Shown: positions 6,118-15,554 of the stretch, piece by piece
Layout: each line of letters begins with the position of its first letter
Numbering within the stretch: position 1 is the stretch's first letter
NCBI GenBank assembly: GCA_034408875.1
Contig: JAWXCJ010000049.1
Coordinates: 1 to 15,554 of the forward strand
DNA length: 15,554 nucleotides
Source: JANNHK01 sp034408875
GTDB taxonomy: Bacteria > Actinomycetota > Acidimicrobiia > IMCC26256 > PALSA-610
Direction: 5' to 3'
The notes under the pieces: generated by a model
Seen by the model: only the letters and a program-made list of their open reading frames with translations
The model's database searches: none
Told to the model about the DNA's origin: nothing
Position numbers and translations under genes: made by a program

Positions 6118-7153
6118 CGTTCTCGCGTTGGACATCGGGTGGGTGACGACACTCGGCATCAAGACGCTCATCGTCTTGGCGCTGGTCCCACTCGGCGCGC
6201 TGATCCTCGGGTACACGTTCCTGCTCAAGATGATGAGTCACATGCAGAGCCGGCTCGGTCCGATGGACCCCGGTGGGTTCCACGGCTGGTACCAGCTCGT
6301 CGGCGACGGCATCAAGTTCCTCCAGAAGGAGGACATCATGCCGGAGCAGGCCGACCGGCGCGTGTTCGCCCTCGCGCCTGCGGTCGTCGTGCTCTCGACG
6401 TTCCTCGTGTTCGTGGTCATCCCTGCCGGTCCGCGCATCGTCGTCGCCGATCTCGACGTCGGCGTCTTCTACGCGCTCGCGGTGTCGAGCCTCTCGGTCA
6501 TCGGCGTGCTCATGGCCGGGTGGGCGAGCGCGAACAAGTACGCCGTGCTCGGCGCGCTCCGCGCCGCCGCGCAGTTGATCGCCTACGAGTTGCCGTTGGT
6601 GCTCGCCGTCGTCGGTGTGGTCATCCAGACCGAAACGATGAACCTGCAGGGGATCGTCGCATTCCAGCACGGCGGCGAGATCTTCGGCTTCGGCGGGCTC
6701 GGATTCCCGCTGATCATCACGCAGTTCGTGGGCTTCGCGCTGTTCATGGTCGCCGCCCAGGCCGAGCTCACACAGCCGCCGTTCGACATGCCGGTCGCGG
6801 AGTCGGAACTCGTCGCCGGGTACATGGTCGAGTACACGGGCTTTCGCTTCCTGTTCTTCTTCATCGGCGAGTTCGGCACCGCGTTCGCGTTCGCCGGCCT
6901 CGCGGCGACGTTGTTTCTCGGCGGCTGGGCGGTCCCGTTCGTCGACCCGGCCGACAACCGGCTCTTGTGGGACATCGTCGGACCGCTCGTGCTCTTCGGG
7001 AAGGTGATGTTCGTCGCGTTTTTGATGTTCTGGGCCCGGTTCACGTACCCGCGCCTGCGTGAGGACCAGCTCCAGGCGCTCGCGTGGAAGTGGCTCATTC
7101 CGATCGCGCTGATCAACATCCTCGCAACGGGTGTACTGAAGGTGGCGTTTTGA
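6110..7153 (+). CDS. nuoH: NADH-quinone oxidoreductase subunit H
   Basis: This 347-residue membrane subunit links the peripheral and membrane arms and forms much of the quinone tunnel. It is strongly hydrophobic with about eight helices. Family signatures are SRLGPMDPGGFHGWYQLVGDG-type sequence near residues 46-67, GALRAAAQLIAYELPL, and PPFDMPVAESELVAGYMVEY. The start is taken as ATG 6110, preceded by GAGGGAG (6101-6107); in-frame TTG 6092 and GTG 6095 are possible alternatives. Two deviations from canonical NuoH are visible. The usual GPNRVGP loop reads GPMDPGG. The usual AETNRxPFD reads AELTQPPFD, so the conserved arginine is Gln222, while the aspartate (Asp226) is kept. The gene follows nuoD directly without nuoEFG and overlaps nuoI as TTGA. 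Confidence 0.95.
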   Translation: MFNVLALDIGWVTTLGIKTLIVLALVPLGALILGYTFLLKMMSHMQSRLGPMDPGGFHGWYQLVGDGIKFLQKEDIMPEQADRRVFALAPAVVVLSTFLVFVVIPAGPRIVVADLDVGVFYALAVSSLSVIGVLMAGWASANKYAVLGALRAAAQLIAYELPLVLAVVGVVIQTETMNLQGIVAFQHGGEIFGFGGLGFPLIITQFVGFALFMVAAQAELTQPPFDMPVAESELVAGYMVEYTGFRFLFFFIGEFGTAFAFAGLAATLFLGGWAVPFVDPADNRLLWDIVGPLVLFGKVMFVAFLMFWARFTYPRLREDQLQALAWKWLIPIALINILATGVLKVAF

Positions 7154-7629
7154 AAAAGGAACTGAAAGGCATGGTCGGCGGGCTCGGCATCACGTTGAAG
7201 ACGATGCTGAAACCGGCCGTCACGGTGCAGTACCCGCACGAGCGCGAAGATCCCGCGCCGCGCGCCCGCGGTGTCATTGCGTTGAAGGAAGAGAACTGCA
7301 CCGTGTGCATGCTGTGTGCGCGGCAGTGCCCCGACTGGTGCATCTACATCGAGGGCCACAAGGAGCAGCGCCCGCCGCGCCGCGAAGGGGGCAAGCCCCG
7401 CAGCGTCAGCGTCCTCGACCGCTTCGACATTGACTACGCGCTGTGCATGTATTGCGGCATCTGCGTCGAGGTCTGCCCGTTCGACGCGCTCTTCTGGAGC
7501 CCCGAGTACGAATACTCCGAAACCCGCATCGCCGAACTGCTGCACGACAAGGACAAGCTCGGCGAGTGGATGACCGGCGTCCCCGAGCCTGAACCCCTCG
7601 AGCTCGGCGCCGAGAAGGCGAAGAAGTAG
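7150..7629 (+). CDS. nuoI: NADH-quinone oxidoreductase subunit I (2x[4Fe-4S] ferredoxin-like)
   Basis: This 159-residue peripheral subunit carries the two [4Fe-4S] clusters N6a and N6b, which relay electrons toward NuoB. Both binding motifs are complete: Cys50, Cys53, Cys56 and Cys60 (CTVCMLCARQCP), and Cys99, Cys102, Cys105 and Cys109 (CMYCGICVEVCP). In a complex without NuoE, F and G, this is the outermost iron-sulphur subunit and so the likely docking site for a soluble donor such as ferredoxin. The start is TTG 7150, overlapping the nuoH stop as TTGA and preceded by GAAGGTGG (7137-7144); ATG 7171 is the only near alternative. The C-terminus ends in a charged Glu/Lys stretch. Confidence 0.95.
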   Translation: MKKELKGMVGGLGITLKTMLKPAVTVQYPHEREDPAPRARGVIALKEENCTVCMLCARQCPDWCIYIEGHKEQRPPRREGGKPRSVSVLDRFDIDYALCMYCGICVEVCPFDALFWSPEYEYSETRIAELLHDKDKLGEWMTGVPEPEPLELGAEKAKK

Positions 7630-7633
7630 CCCC

Positions 7634-8143
7634 GTGCTCGCCGCCGATATCCAGGTCGCGCAGACCGCCGTGTTCTGGATCCTCGCGATCCCGATGGCAT
7701 TGAGCGCGATCGGCGTGGTCACCACCAAGAACGTCGTGCACGCGGCGCTCTATCTCGTCGTGGTCCTCGCGGGCGGCGCCGGGCAGTTCATTCTGCTCGG
7801 CCAGGAGTTCGTGGCGTGGGTGCAGGTACTCGTGTACATCGGCGCGGTCATCGTGCTGTTCCTGTTCGGCATCATGCTCACGCGCGCGCCGATGCACCCG
7901 AAGGAATCGCTCGACAACGACCTGCGCTGGCCGGGCATGGTTGTCGCGGTGTTCCTCGTGGGCGTGCTCGGCGCGCTGCTGATCGACACGTTCGGCGACG
8001 ACAAGATCGAACTCACGGCACCGACCCGCACCGACGAAGTCACGAACGAGATCTTCCGCACCTACATCATCCCGTTCGAGGTCGTGGGCATTCTCCTGTT
8101 GGGCGCGCTCATCGGCGCGGTCGTCCTGGCGCGCAAGGACTGA
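7634..8143 (+). CDS. nuoJ: NADH-quinone oxidoreductase subunit J
   Basis: This 169-residue hydrophobic subunit of the membrane arm contains the helix whose rotation is thought to gate proton pumping. It has about five membrane helices. The conserved core LVYIGAVIVLFLFGIMLT lies at about residues 66-83, preceded by ALYLVVVLAGGAGQFILLGQEF-type sequence typical of NuoJ. A charged extracytoplasmic-type loop follows helix 4 before the last helix (EVVGILLLGALIGAVVLARKD). The start is GTG 7634, four bases after nuoI; its ribosome binding site is weak, with only the purine-rich end of nuoI upstream. Confidence 0.93.
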   Translation: MLAADIQVAQTAVFWILAIPMALSAIGVVTTKNVVHAALYLVVVLAGGAGQFILLGQEFVAWVQVLVYIGAVIVLFLFGIMLTRAPMHPKESLDNDLRWPGMVVAVFLVGVLGALLIDTFGDDKIELTAPTRTDEVTNEIFRTYIIPFEVVGILLLGALIGAVVLARKD

Positions 8144-8203
8144 CCTGAGGTGAGCGGCCACGTGATCTACCCAGCTTCGACGAGACCAGCGAACCGGTGC
8201 GCA

Positions 8204-8222
8204 GGCCGCGACTTGTGCGGCC
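8204..8222 (+). other. hairpin in the nuoJ-nuoK spacer
   Basis: GGCCGC (8204-8209) and GCGGCC (8217-8222) form a perfect 6-bp stem around a 7-base loop; a G-U pair can shrink the loop to five. It sits 19 bases before the nuoK ATG in the largest spacer of the operon (98 bases, 8144-8241). There is no T-run, so it is not an intrinsic terminator. It might be an RNA processing or stability element, or might adjust nuoK translation. Apart from this hairpin I see nothing in the spacer. Confidence 0.3.
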
Positions 8223-8241
8223 CACTGAGCGGGAAATAGGG

Positions 8242-8550
8242 ATGCTGCTCAACCAGTTCCTGCTGCTCAGCGCCTTCCTGTTCGGGACCGGTATCTACGG
8301 TGTGCTCACGCGCAAGCACGCGGTGCTCGTGCTGATGAGCATCGAGTTGATGCTCGCGGCCGTGAACATCAACCTGGTCGCATTCGGCGCGTTTCAGGGC
8401 GGTGAGGTCGCGGTCGTCGGCCAGGTGTTCGCGCTGTTCGTGCTCACCATCGCGGCGGCCGAGGTCGGAGTCGGCCTCGCGATCGTGCTGCTGATCTACC
8501 GCAACTTGCACAGTGCCGATCTCGACGACGTCGACTCGATGAAGGGCTAG
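8242..8550 (+). CDS. nuoK: NADH-quinone oxidoreductase subunit K
   Basis: This 102-residue subunit with three membrane helices is homologous to MrpC and is part of the proton path. The two conserved membrane glutamates are present: Glu35 in SIELMLAAVNINLVAF and Glu74 in LTIAAAEVGVGLAIVLLIYR. The start is ATG 8242, giving MLLNQFLLLSAFLFGTGIYG, the usual NuoK N-terminus and length. An in-frame GTG at 8197 would add 15 charged residues that do not fit the family, so it was not used. GGGA at 8231-8234 is a plausible ribosome binding site. nuoL follows after ten bases. Confidence 0.95.
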   Translation: MLLNQFLLLSAFLFGTGIYGVLTRKHAVLVLMSIELMLAAVNINLVAFGAFQGGEVAVVGQVFALFVLTIAAAEVGVGLAIVLLIYRNLHSADLDDVDSMKG

Positions 8551-8560
8551 CGGGAACCCG

Positions 8561-10759
<2,199 letters not shown>

Positions 10760-10774
10760 GGGGGAATGGGCACG

Positions 10775-12355
10775 ATGGAATGGTCCGAGTGGGCACTCAG
10801 CCTCGCGGTGTTCATCCCCGCGCTGGGCGCGGTGGTCACCATGCTCATCCCGCGCGCGCAAGAAGAAGCGGTCAAGTGGGTGGCACTGATCACGACCCTG
10901 GCGACGTTGGGTGTCGTGGTCGGCATCCTCGTCGACTTCGACTACGACAAGAGCGGGCAACTCCAGTTCCAGGTCAACAACGACTGGATCAACGTCATCA
11001 ACAGCCGGTACCACATCGGCGTCGACGGCATCTCCCTCCCGCTGCTGGCGCTGAGCGCGTTCATCACCGTCCTGTGCGTCATCTACTCGTGGAACCACTG
11101 GCCCGAGCCGCACAACCCCAAAGCGTTCATCGTGCTGATGCTCGTGCTCGAGGTCGGCATGAACGGCACGTTCGTGGCGCAGGACCTCATCCTCTTCTTC
11201 GTGTTCTTCGAGATCGTCCTGCTCCCGATGTTCTTCATGATCGGCGTGTGGGGCGGTCCGAACCGCGAGTACGCGTCGATCAAGTTCTTCCTGTTCACGC
11301 TGTTCGGCTCGGCGATGATGCTGTTGGGTTTCCTTGCGCTCTACTTCAAGGGCCCGAACACGTTCGACATCGTCGCGTTGAGCGACTGGGCCGGTCAGGA
11401 CCTCACGCACAGCACTGCCGTGCTGATCTTCGGCGCCATGTTCCTCGGGTTCGCGATCAAGGTTCCGATGTTCCCGTTCCACACGTGGCTGCCCGACGCG
11501 CACACCGAGGCACCCACTGTCGGTTCGGTGCTCCTTGCGGCGATCCTCCTGAAACTCGGTACCTACGGCTTCGTGCGTATCGCGCTGCCCATCCTCCCCG
11601 AAGCGGCCGAAGATTGGGCGCCGTTCATCGGGGCGCTCGCGGTCATCGGCATCATCTATGGCGCCCTCGGCTGCCTCGCGCAGACCGACATGAAGCGCCT
11701 CATCGCGTTCTCGTCGGTTGCGCACATGGGTTTCGTCATGCTCGGCATCGCGACGATGACGAGTTTCGGCATCAACGCCGCCATCTTCGGCATGGTGGCG
11801 CACGGACTCATCACCGGCATGCTCTTCTTCGTCGCCGGGTCGGTGCAGCACAACTTCCACACGCGTGAGATGTCACGCCTGGGTGGTCTGCTCACGCAGG
11901 CGCCGAAGATGGGGTGGATCCTCGGCTTCTGCGTCATGGCCAGCCTCGGGCTCCCGGGCCTCGCCGGCTTCTGGGGCGAGTTCCCCGCGATTCTCTCGGC
12001 GTTCGAACCACTGTCGACGCTCTCCGAGGAGACGTTCCGCACGTACATGGTCATCGCCGCGGTCGGCACCGTGCTCGCCGCGGGCTACTTGCTGTGGATG
12101 CTGTCCAAGGTCGCGTTCGGCACTCCGAAGGCCGAGTTCGCCGACGCGGAAATCCACGACGTCAACGCGTTCGAGTGGACTGCCTGGCTGCCGATTCTCC
12201 TGCTCATCGTCGCGCTCGGCATCTTCCCGAACCTGTTGTTCGGGGTCACCGACGACGCGGTGTGTGTCATGACCGACAAGATCTCCGAACAGGTCGGTGC
12301 CGACAGCACGTGCGACGAAGGCGGCGACACCGTCCCGGTCGCGGAGCACGAGTAG
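10775..12355 (+). CDS. nuoM: NADH-quinone oxidoreductase subunit M, second copy
   Basis: This 526-residue antiporter-like proton pump sits between NuoL and NuoN. Pump residues are Glu146 in FFEIVLLPMFFMIGVWGG (helix 5) and Lys229 in GFAIKVPMFPFHTWLPDAHTEAP-type sequence (helix 7). QTDMKRLIAFSSVAHMGF is the discontinuous-helix signature. ATG 10775 is chosen because GAGGGGGA (10758-10765) lies nine bases before it. The in-frame ATG at 10766 directly abuts that sequence and would add only three residues. The acidic C-terminal tail carries Cys497 and Cys513, echoing the tails of the first NuoM and NuoN. Compared with the nuoM at the window start it is a distant paralogue; for example FFVAGSVQHNFHTREM replaces LLVGMLYERRHTYEI. 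Confidence 0.95.
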   Translation: MEWSEWALSLAVFIPALGAVVTMLIPRAQEEAVKWVALITTLATLGVVVGILVDFDYDKSGQLQFQVNNDWINVINSRYHIGVDGISLPLLALSAFITVLCVIYSWNHWPEPHNPKAFIVLMLVLEVGMNGTFVAQDLILFFVFFEIVLLPMFFMIGVWGGPNREYASIKFFLFTLFGSAMMLLGFLALYFKGPNTFDIVALSDWAGQDLTHSTAVLIFGAMFLGFAIKVPMFPFHTWLPDAHTEAPTVGSVLLAAILLKLGTYGFVRIALPILPEAAEDWAPFIGALAVIGIIYGALGCLAQTDMKRLIAFSSVAHMGFVMLGIATMTSFGINAAIFGMVAHGLITGMLFFVAGSVQHNFHTREMSRLGGLLTQAPKMGWILGFCVMASLGLPGLAGFWGEFPAILSAFEPLSTLSEETFRTYMVIAAVGTVLAAGYLLWMLSKVAFGTPKAEFADAEIHDVNAFEWTAWLPILLLIVALGIFPNLLFGVTDDAVCVMTDKISEQVGADSTCDEGGDTVPVAEHE

Positions 12356-12359
12356 CCGC

Positions 12360-13847
12360 ATGAATCCCGTTTTCGACTGGCACGCGCTTGCGCCCGACGT
12401 CATTCTCGTCGCGACGATCGTCGTCGTCCTCGTCGTCGAGTTCGCGTTCCCGCGCCAGTCGCGAACCCAGACGTCGCGGATCGCGGCGATCGGCGTGCTC
12501 GCGGCCCTCGTGCCGATCGTCAGCCTCGCGACGCACGAGAACGAGGCGCGCGAGATGTTCGCCGGCGCGTACGCCGTCGACAACTACGCGCTGGCCTTGA
12601 AGGCGTTTTTCCTCGTCGTCACGTACATCACGATTCTCCTGTCGGTCGACTACATCGACGAGGGCGACTACTACCGCGGCGAGTTCTACTTCCTGTTGCT
12701 CACCTCGGTGCTGGGCCTCATGGTCATGGCCTCGGCGCGCGACCTCATCACGATCTTCATCGCGCTCGAGACCATCTCGATCCCGACGTTCATCCTCGCC
12801 GCGTTCCGCAAACACGACCGCCAATCGAACGAGGCGGGCGTGAAGTACTACCTGATCGGAGTGTTGTCGTCGGCGATCATGTTGTACGGAATGTCGATCA
12901 TTTTCGGCCTCACCGGCACGACGACGCTTTCGGGGATCAGCGACGCGGTCGCGGTTGACGCGACGACGCGGCCCTTGCTGGCGGTCGCGATGTTCCTCAC
13001 GCTGGTGGGCTTCGCGTTCAAGGTCAGCGCGGTCCCGTTCCACTTCTGGGCGCCCGACACGTACGAGGGGGCGCCGACTCCGGTCACCGCGTTCCTCTCG
13101 GTCGCGTCGAAGGCGGGCGGGTTCGTGGCGCTGCTCAGCATCATCTTCTTCGGGTTCCGGTCGCCGAACGCGGCCGACCTGTGGTGGGGTCCGGTGTGGA
13201 TCCTCGCGGTGCTGTCGATGACGCTCGGGAACCTTGCCGCGCTGCGCCAGACCAACATCGTCCGCATGCTCGCCTACTCCTCGATCGCGCAGGGTGGGTT
13301 CATGCTCGTCCCGTTCGCGGCGGCCGGCATCGCCGAGGCCAACGGCGAGCCGTTCGTGGCCGACACGTCGTTCGAGGCAGTTGTCATCTACCTCCTCATC
13401 TACGGCGCGATGAACCTCGGTGCCTTCGCGGTGGTCATCGCCGTCGCGCGCCGGACTCGGTCGGCCGAGATCTCGTCCTACGGCGGTCTGTTCGAGACGT
13501 CGCCTGTCCTCGCGGTGACGATGACGATGTTCCTGGCATCGTTGGCGGGTATTCCGCCGGTCGCCGGGTGGTTCGCCAAGTTCGTGATGTTCCGCTCCGC
13601 GCTCGAAGCCGGCGGGCCGTGGGGCGTCTCGCTCGCGGTGATCGCGGCGGTGAATTCGGTGATCGCGTTCTTCTACTACGCGGGTGTGATTCGTGTGATG
13701 TGGTTCAAGGAACCGGTGACCGAGGACCGCTCGCCGATCCAGGTGCCGGGTGCGCTTACCGGCGCGATCGCGATCACGGCGACGGTCACGTTCGTGATCG
13801 GTGTCTACCCGCAGTTGTTCGCGCGGGTCGGAGAGCTGGCGTTCTGA
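12360..13847 (+). CDS. nuoN: NADH-quinone oxidoreductase subunit N, second copy
   Basis: This 495-residue antiporter-like proton pump is the last nuo gene of the operon. Pump residues are Glu137 in ALETISIPTFILAAF (helix 5) and Lys221 in FAFKVSAVPFHFWAPDTYEG-type sequence (helix 7). QTNIVRMLAYSSIAQGGFML is the discontinuous-helix region. It has TN and V where the first copy has TD and K (QTDVKRM). The start is ATG 12360, five bases after the nuoM stop; the frame stays open to 12297, but that region only shadows nuoM. GGAG at 12343 is a rather distant ribosome binding site. It lacks the cysteine-containing acidic tail of the first copy. Its TGA overlaps the next gene's apparent CTG start. Confidence 0.95.
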   Translation: MNPVFDWHALAPDVILVATIVVVLVVEFAFPRQSRTQTSRIAAIGVLAALVPIVSLATHENEAREMFAGAYAVDNYALALKAFFLVVTYITILLSVDYIDEGDYYRGEFYFLLLTSVLGLMVMASARDLITIFIALETISIPTFILAAFRKHDRQSNEAGVKYYLIGVLSSAIMLYGMSIIFGLTGTTTLSGISDAVAVDATTRPLLAVAMFLTLVGFAFKVSAVPFHFWAPDTYEGAPTPVTAFLSVASKAGGFVALLSIIFFGFRSPNAADLWWGPVWILAVLSMTLGNLAALRQTNIVRMLAYSSIAQGGFMLVPFAAAGIAEANGEPFVADTSFEAVVIYLLIYGAMNLGAFAVVIAVARRTRSAEISSYGGLFETSPVLAVTMTMFLASLAGIPPVAGWFAKFVMFRSALEAGGPWGVSLAVIAAVNSVIAFFYYAGVIRVMWFKEPVTEDRSPIQVPGALTGAIAITATVTFVIGVYPQLFARVGELAF

Positions 13848-14992
13848 GCGCACGCGACGCGATCGCCGCGCGCATCAGACGCGAGGGACCGATCACGTTC
13901 GACACCTTCATGGAGCTTGCGCTCTACGGCGAGGGCGGCTTCTTCGCCACCGGGCACGGTGCCGGCCGCGCCGGTGGCGACTTCGTCACGAGTCCCGAAA
14001 CCGGGTCGCTGTTCGGCGCGTGTGTCGCGCGCGCGGTCGACCGGTTCTGGGTCGACCTCGAGCGCCCCGACCCGATGCTCGTCGTGGAAGCGGGCGCCGG
14101 AACCGGACGCCTCGCGCGCGAGGTGCTCCGGGCCGAACCCGAATGCGCGCCTGCGCTGCGCTATGTCCTGGTCGAGCGGTCGGCCGAGTTGCGGTCCCGG
14201 CAACGGGAGTTGCTCGAACTCGAACCGGTCGATGAAGCGCTCGGACCGTTCGCGGTGCGTCCGGGCGAAGACGTTCCGGTGCCCGCGCCGGGCGCGGGCC
14301 CGGTGTGCGCGTCGCTCGAGGAACTGCCCGCCCTGCACTTCGACGGGCTCGTCGTGGCCAACGAACTGCTCGACAACCTTCCGTTCGGCATCGCGCAGTT
14401 GCACGAAGGACGCTGGCACGAGGTGCGCGTCGCGACATCGACATCGGGCGGCGAGTTCACCGAGTTGCTGGTCCCGACGCCCGAAGCCGACGCCGACCTG
14501 CCCGCCGATGTTCCCGACGGCGCCCGGCTGCCCATCCCGCGCGGTATGCGCACGTGGCTCGGTGACTGCTCGGAAATGCTGCGGCGGGGCTTCGTCGTGC
14601 TCATCGATTACGCCGAAGACGCGGCGGCGCTCGCGGCCCGCGGCGACGGGTGGTTGCGCACCTACCGCGCCCACGAGCGAGGAACCGATCCGCTCGCCGA
14701 CCCGGGAAGCCAGGACATCACCGGCGACATCGTGCTCGAACAACTCGAGCACGTCGCGCACGCGTGCGGCTTCGTCGTGCAGTCGGTTGCGACCCAGGCC
14801 GACTGGCTGCGCGACCTGGGCATCGACGACCTCGTCGCCGGGGGCCGCGCGCGATGGGACGCCGGCGCGCACCGCGGCGACCTCGACGCGCTCGCGGGCC
14901 GCAGCCGGGTGACGGAGGGTGCCGCGCTCACCGACCCGTCCGGCCTGGGCGCCCACCGCGTCGTCGTGCTGGCGAAACGCGCCCCTGGGTAA
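13844..14992 (+). CDS. SAM-dependent methyltransferase, MidA/NDUFAF7 family (probable complex I maturation factor), CTG start
   Basis: This predicted class I methyltransferase of 382 residues belongs to the family of eukaryotic NDUFAF7/MidA, which methylates the NuoD homologue during complex I assembly. Family features are EGPITFDTFMELALYGEGGFF-type sequence (14-34), GDFVTSPETGSLFG (45-58), the SAM-binding glycine loop EAGAGTGRL (82-90) and NELLDNLP (173-180). A DYAED stretch stands where the family has DYG. No ATG, GTG or TTG exists in frame between nuoN's end and ATG 13910, which would delete the conserved N-terminus. CTG 13844 overlaps the nuoN stop (CTGA) and has GGAGAG (13830-13835) eight bases upstream, so it is the best start. 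Direct coupling to nuoN supports a role in this complex; the substrate is inferred by homology. Confidence 0.88.
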   Translation: MSARDAIAARIRREGPITFDTFMELALYGEGGFFATGHGAGRAGGDFVTSPETGSLFGACVARAVDRFWVDLERPDPMLVVEAGAGTGRLAREVLRAEPECAPALRYVLVERSAELRSRQRELLELEPVDEALGPFAVRPGEDVPVPAPGAGPVCASLEELPALHFDGLVVANELLDNLPFGIAQLHEGRWHEVRVATSTSGGEFTELLVPTPEADADLPADVPDGARLPIPRGMRTWLGDCSEMLRRGFVVLIDYAEDAAALAARGDGWLRTYRAHERGTDPLADPGSQDITGDIVLEQLEHVAHACGFVVQSVATQADWLRDLGIDDLVAGGRARWDAGAHRGDLDALAGRSRVTEGAALTDPSGLGAHRVVVLAKRAPG

Positions 14993-15002
14993 TGTGCGCG
15001 GC

Positions 15003-15554
15003 ATGGCCGACTCGCCGGACACGCTCGAGGCTCTCCTCCAGGAAGGCCGCACATTCCCGCCGTCGGGCGCGTTCCGGAGGAACGCGCTCGTCACCGACGC
15101 CGGGGTGTACGCCGACGCCGAACGCGACTGGCAGGGGCATTGGGCCACCCAGGCACTCGCGCTCGACTGGATCGAGGAGTGGAAGACGATCCTCGAGTGG
15201 GAACTGCCGTTCGCGAAGTGGTTCGTCGGCGGCACGCTGAACGTCGCGGTCAACTGTCTCGATCGCCACGTCGACGCCGGGCACGGCGACCAGGTCGCAT
15301 TCCACTGGGAGGGCGAGCCGGGCGACACGCGTGTGGTGACGTACCGCGACTTGCTCGACGAGTCGAGCCGCCTCGCCAACGGCCTGCGCTCACTCGGCGT
15401 CGGCAAGGGCGACCGGATCGCCATCTACATGGGCATGGTCCCCGAGACCGCGGTGGCGATGCTCGCGTGCGCGCGCATCGGCGTCGCGCACTCCGTGGTG
15501 TTCGGTGGCTTCACCGCCCAGTCGTTGAAAGATCGCATCATCGACGCGTCGGCC
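15003..15554 (+). CDS. acs: acetyl-CoA synthetase (AMP-forming), N-terminal part; runs off the window
   Basis: The frame is open from ATG 15003 to the last base (184 codons) with no stop. It encodes the N-terminal cap and the beginning of the AMP-binding domain of acetyl-CoA synthetase, which turns acetate, ATP and CoA into acetyl-CoA. Recognisable pieces are WFVGGTLNVAVNCLDRHVD, VAFHWEGEPGD, VVTYRDLLDESSRLANGL, GVGKGDRIAIYMGMVPE and ARIGVAHSVVFGGFTAQSLK. These match Acs better than other acyl-CoA ligases. The P-loop and C-terminal lysine domain lie outside the window, so propionyl-CoA synthetase cannot be fully excluded. It begins ten bases after the methyltransferase stop, so it may be co-transcribed. 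No clear ribosome binding site is seen. Confidence 0.88.
   Translation, partial: MADSPDTLEALLQEGRTFPPSGAFRRNALVTDAGVYADAERDWQGHWATQALALDWIEEWKTILEWELPFAKWFVGGTLNVAVNCLDRHVDAGHGDQVAFHWEGEPGDTRVVTYRDLLDESSRLANGLRSLGVGKGDRIAIYMGMVPETAVAMLACARIGVAHSVVFGGFTAQSLKDRIIDASA

Noticed and set aside
8204..8222. Hairpin as an intrinsic terminator between nuoJ and nuoK
   Set aside because: No T-run follows it, and termination inside the operon would cut off nuoK-L-M-N.
8197..8241. Earlier GTG start for nuoK
   Set aside because: It would add 15 charged residues that the compact NuoK family lacks, and the region holds a hairpin; ATG 8242 gives the usual N-terminus and length.
12267..13853. Minus-strand open frame (528 codons) opposite nuoN copy 2
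   Set aside because: Same shadow composition, mostly Arg/Asp/Glu/His, and lies entirely over a clear nuoN.
13805..15424. Minus-strand open frame (539 codons) opposite the methyltransferase and acs
   Set aside because: Both plus-strand proteins show family motifs across this region; the antisense product shows none.

Overview
The window is GC-rich, protein-dense bacterial DNA, and almost all of it encodes respiratory complex I (NADH:quinone oxidoreductase) subunits and genes linked to them. The frequent GTG and TTG starts, the 4-11 base gene overlaps, the strong G/C third-position bias and the style of the NuoI, NuoB and NuoH motifs suggest an actinobacterium. A deep lineage such as Acidimicrobiia is my inference, not something proved here.

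Layout. (1) Bases 2-2307: the 3' end of a nuoM and a complete nuoN on the plus strand. They are the tail of one complex I cluster that begins upstream of the window. (2) Bases 2266-3213, minus strand: a patatin-like lipid hydrolase whose 3' end overlaps nuoN by 42 bases. (3) Bases 3214-3332: a divergent intergenic region with a plausible -10 box and two short inverted repeats. (4) Bases 3333-13847: a second, independent complex I operon in the order nuoA-B-C-D-H-I-J-K-L-M-N. It has no nuoE, nuoF or nuoG. (5) Bases 13844-14992: a MidA/NDUFAF7-type SAM-dependent methyltransferase, apparently started at CTG and translationally coupled to nuoN. (6) From 15003 to the window end: the 5' part of an acetyl-CoA synthetase gene.

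How the parts fit. NuoB, C, D and I make the Fe-S/quinone connecting arm. NuoH, A, J, K, L, M and N make the proton-pumping membrane arm. The NADH-oxidising module (E, F, G) is missing, so this 11-subunit machine must take electrons from another donor or borrow the module. The MidA homologue is a likely maturation factor: its mammalian relative NDUFAF7 methylates an arginine of the NuoD homologue, and that arginine is conserved here (Arg74).

The most interesting signal is that several residues normally invariant in the quinone cavity are changed in this second complex. The NuoD tyrosine that binds the quinone headgroup is Trp97, and the aspartate paired with the quinone-site histidine is Gln149. 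A conserved NuoB arginine is Pro59, and a conserved NuoH arginine is Gln222. Together with the missing NADH module, this suggests an alternative complex I with a different electron donor and perhaps a different quinone or reduction chemistry. It sits beside the tail of what looks like a canonical complex I cluster. I saw no tRNA, rRNA, CRISPR, insertion sequence or obvious intrinsic terminator with a T-run.
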